The position numbers and the translations under genes were made by a program. This document shows positions 1 through 9,241 of a stretch of DNA of 64,000 nucleotides, piece after piece. The notes beneath the pieces are model-generated. The model was not told the origin of the DNA, ran no database searches, and worked only from the letters and a program-made list of their open reading frames with translations. The stretch comes from Streptomyces sp. NBC_00557 (GTDB taxonomy: Bacteria > Actinomycetota > Actinomycetes > Streptomycetales > Streptomycetaceae), in assembly GCF_036345995.1 (NCBI RefSeq), contig NZ_CP107796.1, forward strand, positions 3,844,001 to 3,908,000, written 5' to 3'. Each line of letters begins with the position of its first letter. Position 1 is the stretch's first letter.

Positions 1-1041
<1,041 letters not shown>

Positions 1042-1101
1042 GTCGTCCGTTCTCCTCCTCGGCCGCACTCTTCCACTGCTGACTTAATCAGCGTACACAA
1101 A

Positions 1102-1122
1102 GTTGAGTCTATTCCGCTCAAG
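1102..1122 (-). promoter_or_regulatory. HAIR operator (HspR-binding inverted repeat) upstream of clpB
   Basis: The sequence is gTTGAGT-N7-gCTCAAG, a near-perfect match to the known HspR element CTTGAGT-N7-ACTCAAG. Only the outermost base of the left arm and the innermost base of the right arm differ. It lies about 60 bp upstream of the clpB GTG, where a repressor would block transcription initiation. hspR itself is in this window at 9242-9694. Confidence 0.85.
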
Positions 1123-1170
1123 GCTGGGACGGTAGGGCGGAAACCGGGGCGGGCGGCTAGGTTGCGGTGC

Positions 1171-1563
1171 ATGGTGAACCACTCCGAGCAGTACCTGGCC
1201 TTCTGGCGCGAACGCCATCTGTGCACGCTGACCACGCTCCGGCCCGACGGCAGTCCCCACGTGGTCCCGGTGGGGGTGACGTACGACGCGGCGGCCGGAC
1301 TGGCCAGGGTGATCACCAACGGAACCAGCGCGAAGGTGCGGCACGTGCGCGCGGCGGGGGCCGAGGGCGCCCGGGTCGCGGTGTGCCAGGTGGACGGCCG
1401 GCGCTGGGCCACGCTGGAGGGCCGGGCGCGGGTGCGGACGCAGGCCGACCGGGTGGCGGAGGCGGAGAAGCGGTACGCCGAGCGGTACGACCGGGTGCCG
1501 TCGCCCAATCCGGCGCGCGTGGTGATCGAGATCGAGGTGGAGCGGGCGCTGGGCAACCTGTGA
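1171..1563 (+). CDS. PPOX-class (F420/FMN-binding split-barrel) oxidoreductase
   Basis: A 130-residue protein beginning MVNHSEQYLAFWRERHLCTL with the split-barrel pattern TLRPDGSPHVVPVGVTYD, followed by a strand-rich core ending ARVVIEIEVERALGNL. This is the pyridoxamine-phosphate-oxidase-like fold that in actinobacteria often binds F420 or FMN and reduces small molecules; the actual substrate cannot be read. The ATG at 1171 was chosen because the fold starts immediately after it, although the frame is open upstream across the clpB promoter. It is divergent from clpB, and the intervening space is short, so its promoter probably overlaps the HAIR region. A strong convergent terminator follows. 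Confidence 0.8.
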   Translation: MVNHSEQYLAFWRERHLCTLTTLRPDGSPHVVPVGVTYDAAAGLARVITNGTSAKVRHVRAAGAEGARVAVCQVDGRRWATLEGRARVRTQADRVAEAEKRYAERYDRVPSPNPARVVIEIEVERALGNL

Positions 1564-1651
1564 CGGGACGCCGGGGCGCGAGCGAACAGTTTCGGCCACC
1601 TTGGCGGCGCGCTCATACCGGCGCATGCCATGACATACCGCCGGAAAACGC

Positions 1652-1690
1652 CAGCGGCGTCACCGTGTTCAGGTCACGGTGACGCCGCTG
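1652..1690. terminator. Strong bidirectional hairpin between convergent genes
   Basis: A perfect 16-bp inverted repeat (CAGCGGCGTCACCGTG and its complement) with a 7-nt loop. It lies between the PPOX gene reading right and the DSSW/Rieske-like operon reading left, so it can end both transcripts. Confidence 0.8.
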
Positions 1691-1734
1691 CGGGGGGAAG
1701 CACCTGAGCGATCTTTTACGACGGGGGAATCGCG

Positions 1735-2070
1735 TCAGGCACTGCGGGGGGTGGCCGAGATGGTCCTCAGGTCCTGGTCCGCCGGCTCGGCGAGCCGGTG
1801 GTCCCGCTGGTCGAGATTCACAAAGATCATTCCGTACCGTACGGCACAGCGCACGGGCTGGGGGGCGCCGCGCGGCTTGCGCAGGCACCGGTACGCCCGC
1901 ACGTCCTCGTCCGCGTCCCGCGTCACGACGACCGGCTCGCCGAACACCGTCACCATCAGCGAGTCACCGCTGTGCGGGATGGCGGTGACCAGGTCGATGA
2001 AGTGCCATCCGGAGCGGTAGGCCGTGGCCATCTCGCGGCGGAAGGAGCGGTCGTCGGGTGGAGTGCTCAT
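1735..2070 (-). CDS. Rieske-oxygenase-like small protein lacking cluster ligands
   Basis: A 111-residue protein that follows the N-terminal pattern of ring-hydroxylating oxygenase alpha subunits: RREMATAYRSGWHFI, then FGEPVVVTRDADEDVRAYRC, then YGMIFVNLD. The two [2Fe-2S] ligand pairs are missing. CxH is replaced by CLRKPRGA, and the whole C-x2-H / YHGW block is deleted so that the chain jumps to the strand ending in FVNLD. It therefore probably cannot bind a Rieske cluster and may be a binding or scaffold domain. Its ATG overlaps the stop of the upstream DSSW-repeat peptide gene (ATGA), so the two are translationally coupled. The in-frame extension upstream of 2070 is only the antisense-like reading of the repeat and was not used. 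Confidence 0.65.
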   Translation of the reverse strand: MSTPPDDRSFRREMATAYRSGWHFIDLVTAIPHSGDSLMVTVFGEPVVVTRDADEDVRAYRCLRKPRGAPQPVRCAVRYGMIFVNLDQRDHRLAEPADQDLRTISATPRSA

Positions 2071-2393
2071 GACCGCACGGCCCAACTGCTGTCCGCCGGG
2101 GCGACCCACGAGCTGTCCGCGGGAGCGACCCAACTGCTGTCCGCCGGGGCGACCCAGGAGCTGTCGCCCGGAGTGCCGGACGCCGCGATCACCCAGCTGC
2201 TGTCGCCGGGCGCCGCCTTGACCAGCCAACTACTGTCGCCGGGCGCGGCCTTGACCAGCCAGCTGCTGTCCTGCGCGGCATCACTCCTCGCCCCCGCGTG
2301 ACCGGTCATCGCTCCGAAGGCCAGCACGGCGGAGAAGGCGGCGACAAGCGCCGAGCGAAGCATTCTCTTATGCATAGTCGGCTTCGTCCTCAT
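2067..2393 (-). CDS. Secreted peptide precursor with seven DSSW repeats
   Basis: A 108-residue protein. Residues 1-36 form a signal sequence (MRTKPTMHKRMLRSALVAAF, hydrophobic core, GHAGA cleavage-like end). The rest is almost only repeats: DSSW at residues 42, 53, 64, 77, 85, 93 and 101, linked by LVKAAPG twice, VIAASGTPG once and VAPA three times. The start at 2393 is supported by GGGGGAGAGG about 8 nt upstream. The stop overlaps the ATG of the Rieske-like gene. The family is not recognised; evenly spaced D-S-S-W units suggest a structural or self-assembling surface peptide, or a multi-core modified peptide. Three related LuxR-type regulators lie next to it. Confidence 0.7.
   Translation of the reverse strand: MRTKPTMHKRMLRSALVAAFSAVLAFGAMTGHAGARSDAAQDSSWLVKAAPGDSSWLVKAAPGDSSWVIAASGTPGDSSWVAPADSSWVAPADSSWVAPADSSWAVRS
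2085..2265 (-). repeat. Tandem DNA repeat encoding DSSW units
   Basis: Three adjacent 24-bp units (gacagctcgtgggtcgctcc-type) and two adjacent 33-bp units, plus two divergent units, encode the DSSW repeats. The silent differences among units indicate an old, selectively kept repeat rather than recent slippage. Confidence 0.7.
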
Positions 2394-2506
2394 GTGAAGG
2401 TCACCTCTCCCCCGTCCGAATACGACGATGGCCCATTCCGGCACGTCATGGCCACACAATCGATGCATCATGTTCCTGCACGTTCAGGACCCTGGGGGGT
2501 GGAGAT

Positions 2507-3490
2507 TTGGCGATAAATGAGACTAAGCGGACACATCCCCACGGGCTGACCGACCTGTGCGAGGACGGGCGCCGCCTTTACGGGAACGCTCTCCGGACGG
2601 GACGCCTAGCCCGTGCGGATGTGGAACCGGCGCCCTGTCTGATGGAGTTCGCCCTCCTTCATCCCGATCCCGACGACCCGAACTGGCTGCGTCCGGTCCC
2701 CCCGTCCATAGCCCTGGCCCAGCGGCTCAACCCCATCGAGCAGGAGATCAGCCAGCGCAGGCGGCAGTCGATCGAACTGGCCGATGCTTTCGAGCCGTTC
2801 ATGAGCATCAGTGCCCAGCCCACGGCGACCACGCACTCGATCACCGTGCTGGAGGGCCTCGACCGGATCAACGCGGCACTGGATCTCGCCACCTCACAGT
2901 GCCAGACCGAGATGCTGACCGTACAGCCGAGCCGCCGGCGGCTGGAGCACACCCTCGCCAAGGCCCTGGAGCGCGACCGCCCCCTGATCGAACGCGGCTG
3001 CCGCATCCGCACCCTCTACCAGCACCCGGCGCGCTACAGCCCGGAGACGCTCGCGTACGTGGCCCAGTTCACCGACGGCAAGGTGGAGTACCGCACCATC
3101 GACGAACTCGTCGAACGGCTGATCATCTGCGACGAGACGGTGGCCTTCATCCCCACGCGCGACGACGGGGAGATCGCCCTGGAACTGCGGCACCCGGGGC
3201 TCGTCCGCTACCTGATCAAGGTCTTCGAGTTCATGTGGGCCCGCGCGGTACCGCTGAGCGCCGGCGCGCCCTACGAGACCGCCCCCGACGGCATCACCGA
3301 GATCCAGCACTCCATCGCCAAGCTGCTGGTGGAGGGGCATGTCGACGAGGCCATCGCCCGGCGCCTGGGGATGAACGTGCGCACCTGCCGGGCCCACATC
3401 GCCAAGCTGGCGACCGCGCTGGGCAGCGGCAGCCGCGCCCAGCTCGGCTTCCTCATAGCGCAGTCGGGAATCCTGGACCAGGACGTCTGA
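2507..3490 (+). CDS. LuxR-type helix-turn-helix regulator (paralogue 1 of 3)
   Basis: A 327-residue regulator. The N-terminal half contains CEDGRRLYGNALRTGRL and LLHPDPDD motifs and a TrmB-like middle domain (EMLTVQP, RIRTLYQHPARYS, IDELVERLIICDETVAFIP). The C-terminal 60 residues are a LuxR/GerE HTH with LVEGHVDEAIARRLGMNVRT and AHIAKLATALGSGSRAQLG. No phosphoacceptor domain is seen, so activity is probably controlled by a ligand or protein contact. A TTG start is chosen because GGTGGAG lies just upstream; ATG codons inside are deep in the domain. It is divergent from the DSSW-peptide operon and shares its promoter region, making it the best candidate regulator of that operon. Two paralogues follow. 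Confidence 0.75.
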   Translation: MAINETKRTHPHGLTDLCEDGRRLYGNALRTGRLARADVEPAPCLMEFALLHPDPDDPNWLRPVPPSIALAQRLNPIEQEISQRRRQSIELADAFEPFMSISAQPTATTHSITVLEGLDRINAALDLATSQCQTEMLTVQPSRRRLEHTLAKALERDRPLIERGCRIRTLYQHPARYSPETLAYVAQFTDGKVEYRTIDELVERLIICDETVAFIPTRDDGEIALELRHPGLVRYLIKVFEFMWARAVPLSAGAPYETAPDGITEIQHSIAKLLVEGHVDEAIARRLGMNVRTCRAHIAKLATALGSGSRAQLGFLIAQSGILDQDV

Positions 3491-3510
3491 GTGCGGGAGG
3501 GGAGGCGACC

Positions 3511-4497
3511 ATGGGCCGGGCCACGCATGCGGCACACGGTGCCGACGACGTGTGCGCCCAGGGGGCGGCCCTCTACGCACGCGCGCTGCGCGACGGCCAC
3601 CTGCGCGCCGAGGACGCCGAGGAAGCGCCCTGCCTGATCGACACCGGCCTGCTGCACCCGTCGGCCGGGGACCTGGGCAGACTGGAGCCCCTCGCCCCCG
3701 CCGTCGCCCTGCACCGGTTGCTGCTGGCCTCGGAGGACCGCATCGCCGACGAACGGCGGCGCGAGGCCCGGCTGGCGGAGCTGTTCGCACCGCTGATGCG
3801 GATCGACGCCGGGCCCACCGCGGCCGACGGCCCGCCGGTGATCGCCGTTCTCAGCGGATTCCGCGGCATCGGCCGGGCCATCGAGCGGGCCATGGCAGGC
3901 AGCGGCGGCGAACTGCTCGCCGTCCAGCCGCACGTCAGCCACACCCGGACGTCCGACGAGGCCCGCGCCGAGGCACTCGCCCGCGACCAGGCGTTCCTCG
4001 ACCGGGGCGGCCGGATCCGCACGCTCTACCAGCACACCCTGCGGCACGCGCCCTCGGTGGTCGCCCGCTACGAGCAGCTCAGAGGCGACGCCGAGGCCCG
4101 CACCCTCGACGAGATCACCGACCGCCTCATCGTCGTGGACCGCACGGTGGCCTTCATCCCGGCGAACGCCGACCGGACCCTCGCCCTGGAGATCCGCCAG
4201 CCCGCGATCGTCGGGTTCCTCGCCACCGCCTTCGACCGCCTCTGGCGCCTGGCGACGCCCCTGTACCCGCAGACCGCCCCGCAGCCCTCCCTGGACGGAG
4301 TCACGCCCCGTCAGCTGGCCATCGCGGCCCTCCTGGTCGAGGGGCACACCGACGCCGACATCGCCGACCGCCTCGGCATGAACGTCCGGACCGCCCGGCT
4401 GCACATCGCCAAGCTCGCCGCCGCCCTCGGCAGCGACAGCCGCGCCCAGCTCGGCTATCTCATCGCACGCTCGGGGATCCTTGATCGGGAGCCGTGA
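3511..4497 (+). CDS. LuxR-type helix-turn-helix regulator (paralogue 2 of 3)
   Basis: A 328-residue paralogue of the preceding gene, 20 bp downstream and probably co-transcribed. It has the same layout: CAQGAALYARALRDGHL, a TrmB-like centre (LLAVQP, RIRTLYQHTLRHAPSVV, LDEITDRLIVVDRTVAFIP) and the LuxR HTH LVEGHTDADIADRLGMNVRT. The ATG at 3511 has a strong GGGAGGGGAGG site; the open frame extends further left only as a shadow. Its 3' end overlaps the 3' end of the convergent third paralogue by 38 bp. Function is inferred to be transcriptional regulation of a nearby or developmental target; no ligand is evident. Confidence 0.75.
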   Translation: MGRATHAAHGADDVCAQGAALYARALRDGHLRAEDAEEAPCLIDTGLLHPSAGDLGRLEPLAPAVALHRLLLASEDRIADERRREARLAELFAPLMRIDAGPTAADGPPVIAVLSGFRGIGRAIERAMAGSGGELLAVQPHVSHTRTSDEARAEALARDQAFLDRGGRIRTLYQHTLRHAPSVVARYEQLRGDAEARTLDEITDRLIVVDRTVAFIPANADRTLALEIRQPAIVGFLATAFDRLWRLATPLYPQTAPQPSLDGVTPRQLAIAALLVEGHTDADIADRLGMNVRTARLHIAKLAAALGSDSRAQLGYLIARSGILDREP

Positions 4498-5506
4498 GCG
4501 CCCGGGCCGGCAGCCCGGCGCCGCGGTGGCCGTCCAGGCCGACCTGGGCGATCCGCACGCCCAGCTGGGTACGGCTGGCCGCGCCCAGGGTCTCCGACAG
4601 GCGGGCGATGTGGGCGCGGCAGGTGCGCACGCTGATGCCGAGCCGCTCGGCGATCACGGCGTCCTGGTGTCCCTCGGCGAGCAGCGCGGCGATGGACTGC
4701 TCGCGGTGCGAGATGCCCTCGATGCCGGTGTCGGGCAGCGGCGCGGTGAGCGGGATGGCGAGCCGCCAGAGGCGCTCGAAGACCGTCACCAGGTACTCCA
4801 CGAGGGCCGGATGGCGCAGCTCCAGGGCCATGGTGCGGTCGGCGTTGGCGGGGATGAAGGCCACCGTGCGGTCGAACAGGATGAGCCGGTCGATGACCTC
4901 GTCCAGCGTCCGGGCCTCGACCGTGTCGCCCATCAGCTCCAGGTAGTTGAGCAGCCCCTGGCCGTGCCGGGCCACGTGCGTGTACAGGTCGCGCATGCGC
5001 ACGCCCCGGCCGCGCAGGGCCAGCGCCCGGTGCAGGCCCTCGGTCAGCTCGGCCTCCCGCCGGATGCCGCCGGGCTGCACGGTGAGCACCTCGGTGGTGC
5101 ACGCCTCGGTGGCCTCGTCCATCGCGGCCTGGATCCGGGACAGGCCGTCGAGCACCCGGATCGCGCTGCCCTCGGCCGGTGCGGAGGGCGCGCCCGGCGG
5201 GCGGCCGAGCCCGGCGTACCACTCGAAGGCGGCCACCGCCGAGCCCACCTTCCGCTGGCTCTCGCTGACCTCGTCGTAGACCCCGCGCAGCAGCCTGGTC
5301 ATGACCTCCTGCGGGGAGGTGGGCACCAGCCAGTCCATGTCGTCGGGGTCCGGGTGCAGCAGGGCCAGGTCCAGCAGGCAGGGCACCGCCTCGGCGTCGG
5401 TGCGCGGCACCCGGCCCCGGCGTACGGCCCGGGAATAGACACGGTCCCCGGCCGCGCACAGTCGGTCGGCCCCGTGTGGATGCTCCTCCGCCCCGTGCCC
5501 GGCCAT
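4460..5506 (-). CDS. LuxR-type helix-turn-helix regulator (paralogue 3 of 3)
   Basis: A 348-residue protein of the same family as its two convergent neighbours. It has LCAAGDRVYSRAVRRGRV, LLHPDPDDMDWL, the TrmB-like centre (VLTVQPGG, VRMRDLYTHVARHGQG, LDEVIDRLILFDRTVAFIP) and the C-terminal HTH LAEGHQDAVIAERLGISVRT. The C-terminus has about 25 extra residues beyond the HTH, and these are encoded across the 38-bp tail-to-tail overlap with paralogue 2. The ATG at 5506 aligns with the other family members; an in-frame GTG at 5518 is an alternative. The opposite orientation implies independent expression. Confidence 0.72.
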   Translation of the reverse strand: MAGHGAEEHPHGADRLCAAGDRVYSRAVRRGRVPRTDAEAVPCLLDLALLHPDPDDMDWLVPTSPQEVMTRLLRGVYDEVSESQRKVGSAVAAFEWYAGLGRPPGAPSAPAEGSAIRVLDGLSRIQAAMDEATEACTTEVLTVQPGGIRREAELTEGLHRALALRGRGVRMRDLYTHVARHGQGLLNYLELMGDTVEARTLDEVIDRLILFDRTVAFIPANADRTMALELRHPALVEYLVTVFERLWRLAIPLTAPLPDTGIEGISHREQSIAALLAEGHQDAVIAERLGISVRTCRAHIARLSETLGAASRTQLGVRIAQVGLDGHRGAGLPARALTAPDQGSPSVR

Positions 5507-5745
5507 CGCCCATTTCACCCCCGGTGTGCTGCCACTTCCGCAGCGCAACTATGCGCGGCGCCGGACCGGGTCCGCAACACGGCTCGCCCCGACAGGCCCG
5601 CCGCGAAAGCACGTTGTGTCCGGGTATCGACCAGGCTCCGCCGCTCGCCTTGCAACAAGCTGGGGGGTGGGGGCGCGGAGGGGAACGCGCCCCGCCTCAA
5701 GACCTCAGGGCCTGAAGGCCTCAAGCCCCGCAAGCCCTCAACGAC

Positions 5746-6855
5746 TCAGGGCTTCAGGCCGATCGCCGCGCAGGCCGCCTTGTACTTGGGCGTGCAGATG
5801 TCGGCCACCGTGTAGATGCCGTCCGCGACGACCGTGTCCTTGATGTTGCCCTTGGTCAGGGCGGTCGGCTGGATGAGCTTGGACGGGATGTCCTTGGCGG
5901 TCGGGCTGGAGACCTTGTCCTGGGTGAGCGCGTCGAACTGGATGTCCTTGCCCTGGACCTTGGCGACGGCTATCTGGGCGGCGGCCTCGGCCTCGTCCGG
6001 GTAGGCCTTGTAGACGCTCATGTACTGCTCACCGCTCACGATCCGCTGCACCGCGTCGAGTTCCGCGTCCTGGCCGGTGACCGGGGGGAGGCTGGTGACG
6101 CCGGCCGCCTTCAGGGCCTTGATGACGCCGCCCGCCATGCCGTCGTTGGCGGCGTAGACGCCGGCGATGTTGTTCTTGCCGATCGCGGCGATGGCCTTGG
6201 CCATCTCGGACTCGGCGAGTTCCGGCTTCCAGTCCGTGGTGTCGTACGACTCCGCGATCGTCACCTTGCCGTTCAGCTCGGAGAGCGCGCCCTCCTTGAA
6301 CTGCTTGGCGTTGGGGTCGGTGGGCGAGCCGTTCACCATGACGATCTTGTTGGAGCTGTCGGCGCTCGAGCCGAGGGCCTCCAGCAGGGTGCGGCCCTGC
6401 ACCTCGCCGACGAGCTCGTTGTCGAAGGAGACGTAGGCGTCGATCGGGCCCTCGGCGAGCCGGTCGTAGGCGATGACCGGGATGCCCGCGTCCTTGGCCT
6501 TCTTCACCTCGGGCGCGATGGCGTGCGAGTCGACGGCGTCGAGCATGATGATGTCGACCTTCTCGTCGATCATCCGCTGCATCTGCGAGGTCTGCCGGGA
6601 GGCGTCCGCGTCGGCGTTGGCGTACTCGACCTTGCCCTGCTTCGCGGTGAGCCGGGAGACCTCGCTCTTGATGATGGGGTAGTCGAACCGGTCGTAGCGG
6701 GTGTTGGCCTTCTCCGGCAGCAGCAGCCCGACGGTGATGTCGTTGCCCCGGCTCGGGCTCGCGCTCGCGCTGTTCCCCGTGGCGTCCAGCACGCCACAGC
6801 CGGCGAGCGAGACGGTCATCGTGGATGCGGCCACGGACAGGACGATACGACGCAT
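5746..6855 (-). CDS. Sugar ABC transporter substrate-binding lipoprotein (XylF/ChvE type), orphan
   Basis: A 369-residue protein with a lipoprotein signal peptide ending LAGC (Cys20), a low-complexity spacer (SASASPSRG), then a periplasmic-binding type I fold: ITVGLLLPEKANTRYDRFDYP, VDIIMLDAVDSHAIAP, AGIPVIAYDRL, YVSFDNELVGEVQGRTL, VYAANDGMAGGVIKAL, VTGQDAELDAVQRI, SVYKAYPDEAEAAAQIA. These match xylose-binding XylF and multiple-sugar ChvE. It is anchored outside the membrane and would hand a pentose or similar sugar to a permease. No permease or ATPase gene lies beside it, so it must share transporter parts encoded elsewhere or act as a sensor. ATG at 6855 was preferred; an in-frame GTG is four codons upstream. 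Confidence 0.85.
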   Translation of the reverse strand: MRRIVLSVAASTMTVSLAGCGVLDATGNSASASPSRGNDITVGLLLPEKANTRYDRFDYPIIKSEVSRLTAKQGKVEYANADADASRQTSQMQRMIDEKVDIIMLDAVDSHAIAPEVKKAKDAGIPVIAYDRLAEGPIDAYVSFDNELVGEVQGRTLLEALGSSADSSNKIVMVNGSPTDPNAKQFKEGALSELNGKVTIAESYDTTDWKPELAESEMAKAIAAIGKNNIAGVYAANDGMAGGVIKALKAAGVTSLPPVTGQDAELDAVQRIVSGEQYMSVYKAYPDEAEAAAQIAVAKVQGKDIQFDALTQDKVSSPTAKDIPSKLIQPTALTKGNIKDTVVADGIYTVADICTPKYKAACAAIGLKP

Positions 6856-7146
6856 GCGAGGGCTCACTTCAGCTTCCGGACGTAGGGCGGCTATACGACC
6901 CAGGTGTCTGAAAAGACAACGCGGACGCCACACCCGTCGTCAAGCGGAACTACTTAACGAGTCCGCAACACCACGCTCAGCTGACTCCGTGAAGGACATG
7001 CGGAATCACCTCCAAACACCCTTTACGGACCCTCCATCCAAAGGGAGTTCATGGCCCGGTAAAGAGCGGTACAACCAAGCCGGATCTTCGCGAGTCGTGA
7101 TCACCGGCGGCCGTGCGCCGCCCACCCGACTCGAGCAGAGGACCGA

Positions 7147-9177
7147 ATGAACCCAGCCAGCCGCGCGACCGCCACGGCCGTCGTGCTCGCCACCGCCGGC
7201 GCCCTGCTGAACGCGGCCGCCCCGACCGCGTCCGCGGCCACGACGTGCACCGCGCCGACGTACAAGCGGACGTTCTACGCGAACACCACGTTCTCCGGCA
7301 CCCCGAAGAAGACGGACTGCGACAGCGTCATCGACCAGAACTGGACCGGCGCGCCCGCGTCCGGGCTGCCGAAGGACAACTTCGGCGTCCGCTGGAGCGT
7401 CACCCGCGACTTCGGCTCCGGCGGCCCCTTCGCGTTCGCCGCCTCAGGGACCGACGGCATCCGCGTGTACCTGGACGGCGTCCGCAAGACCGACCTGTGG
7501 TCCAACACCTCGGGCGCCCGCGCCAAGACGGTCAACGTCACCGTCCCCAAGGGCAGGCACACCCTGCGCGTGGACTACGTCAACTGGACCGGCGCCGCGA
7601 GCGTCAAGTTCGCCTACACCCCGCGCACCTCCAGCGCCGTCGACACGGTGCGGCCCCTGGCCCCGACCGGGGCGTCCTGGGACTACTACACCGGTCAGCC
7701 GCCCGGCATCGACGCCGTGCTCAGCTGGACGGCGAACAAGGAGATGGACCTCGCCGGTTACCGCGTCTACCGGCGGGTGGCGGGCACGAGCACCTTCACC
7801 CGGGTCGGCACGACCACGGTGCCGCGCTTCAGCGAACGGCCGCCGCAGACCGGGCAGTCGTACTACTACGAGATCCGCGCCTACGACAAGGCCGGCAACG
7901 AGTCCGCCGGCAGCACCGACCAGGGCCCGGTCCCCTCCCAGGACCTGACCCCGCCCGCCGCCCCGAAGCTCGCCGCGACCGGCACCGAGGACGCCAACGA
8001 GCTGTCCTGGACGGCCCCTTCGGACGCCGTCTCCTACCGGGTGTACCGCAGGGCCGCCGGGACGGGCGACTTCACCGCCCTCGGCGACACCACGTCCACC
8101 GCCTACACGGACGCCAAGGCCGCCTACCGCACGGCCTACGACTACAAGGTCGCCGCGCTCGACGCGCACGGCAACGCCGCCGACTCGGCCGTCGTGACCA
8201 GCACCCGGACCATCGCCCCGCCGCAGCACGTCACCGCGCGCACGGACAGCGGCGAGACGGTCGTCGGCTGGACCGAGCCCGCCGGCACCGCCGACTACCT
8301 GGTGCGCCGCTCCGAGGACCACGCCGACGGCTCCCGGGACTGGAAGACCCTCACCTGCGGCTCGCCCACGAGCGCCACCGACGCCGCCGGCGACACCGAG
8401 CGCGCCTGCACCGACTACTCCGGCCGCCGCGGCACCGCGTACCACTACACGGTGCTCCGCAAGGACTCGGCCGGGCGCTGGTCGGTGCCCTCCGCCGAGG
8501 TCACCGCCGTCCGGCCCGGCGACGAGACCCCGCCCCCGGCCGTCACCGGCCTCGCCGCCGAGCCCCTCGAGTACGGCATCCGCCTGTCCTGGCAGCCCAG
8601 CACGGCCCCGGACCTCGCGTCCTACGCCCTCTACCAGCAGCAGGACGAGGCCCACGACCCCGAGTACCTGGGGAAGGCGGACGCCTCGGCGACGCAGACC
8701 CTGCTGCCCTGGCCGGCCGACGGCACGTCGTACCGCCTGTTCGTCGTGGCCGTGGACGTCTACGGCAACTCCCTGACCTACCAGGACGATCCGGACGTCG
8801 AGGACTGGAGCGTGCCGGTCGCCTCCGTCCCGGTGACCGCGCTCGACCTGCGGCCCACCTCGGTCCCGCCCGACACGGCGGGCTGCCAGACGACGACCTG
8901 GAGGACCACCGGCGGGATCAGGGTGGAACCGTGGTGCCCCTACGAGGACACCTCCTCGGTGACCGGCTTCCACGTCTACCGCTGGAACCACGCCGAGGAG
9001 CGGTTCGTCCGGCTGACCGAGGCCCCGGTGGCCAAGAGCCGGGACGGCTGGTTCTGGACGGACACCGACGCCCCGGCCGGCACGACCGTGTACTACATGA
9101 TCTCCCTCGTCCGGGCGGACGGCACCGAGTCCTTCGCCGACACCGACTACACCATCACCCCGCCGAGCGCGTCCTGA
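7147..9177 (+). CDS. Secreted PA14-like / fibronectin type III repeat protein
   Basis: A 676-residue exported protein. The signal peptide ends near residue 31 (PTASAATTC). Residues 35-155 resemble a PA14 carbohydrate-binding module (RTFYANTTFSGTPKKTDCDS, GVRWSVTRDFGSGGPFAFAA, DGIRVYLDGVRK, HTLRVDYVNWTGAASVKF). About four to five fibronectin type III modules follow, recognisable by repeated LSWTANKEMDLAGYRVYRR-type strands and YYYEIRAYDKAGNES endings. No catalytic domain is visible, so it probably binds cell-wall or extracellular polysaccharide. A ribosome site (GCAGAGGACCG) precedes the ATG. It is convergent with hspR; a 17-bp-stem terminator separates them. Confidence 0.8.
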   Translation: MNPASRATATAVVLATAGALLNAAAPTASAATTCTAPTYKRTFYANTTFSGTPKKTDCDSVIDQNWTGAPASGLPKDNFGVRWSVTRDFGSGGPFAFAASGTDGIRVYLDGVRKTDLWSNTSGARAKTVNVTVPKGRHTLRVDYVNWTGAASVKFAYTPRTSSAVDTVRPLAPTGASWDYYTGQPPGIDAVLSWTANKEMDLAGYRVYRRVAGTSTFTRVGTTTVPRFSERPPQTGQSYYYEIRAYDKAGNESAGSTDQGPVPSQDLTPPAAPKLAATGTEDANELSWTAPSDAVSYRVYRRAAGTGDFTALGDTTSTAYTDAKAAYRTAYDYKVAALDAHGNAADSAVVTSTRTIAPPQHVTARTDSGETVVGWTEPAGTADYLVRRSEDHADGSRDWKTLTCGSPTSATDAAGDTERACTDYSGRRGTAYHYTVLRKDSAGRWSVPSAEVTAVRPGDETPPPAVTGLAAEPLEYGIRLSWQPSTAPDLASYALYQQQDEAHDPEYLGKADASATQTLLPWPADGTSYRLFVVAVDVYGNSLTYQDDPDVEDWSVPVASVPVTALDLRPTSVPPDTAGCQTTTWRTTGGIRVEPWCPYEDTSSVTGFHVYRWNHAEERFVRLTEAPVAKSRDGWFWTDTDAPAGTTVYYMISLVRADGTESFADTDYTITPPSAS

Positions 9178-9180
9178 CAC

Positions 9181-9218
9181 GGTGAAGGGGCCCGCGGGCG
9201 ACCGCGGGCCCCTTCACC
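9181..9218. terminator. Bidirectional terminator after the FN3 gene and hspR
   Basis: GGTGAAGGGGCCCGCGG pairs perfectly with its complement across a 4-nt GCGA loop (17-bp stem). It sits between convergent genes and would end the dnaK operon transcript. Confidence 0.85.
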
Positions 9219-9241
9219 CTGTTCCACTCAGTCCTGCTGCC

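Noticed and set aside
2557..3510. Plus-strand frame extending upstream of the second LuxR-type gene
   Set aside because: It overlaps the first regulator entirely, is Pro/Arg-rich nonsense, and a strong ribosome site marks the ATG at 3511.
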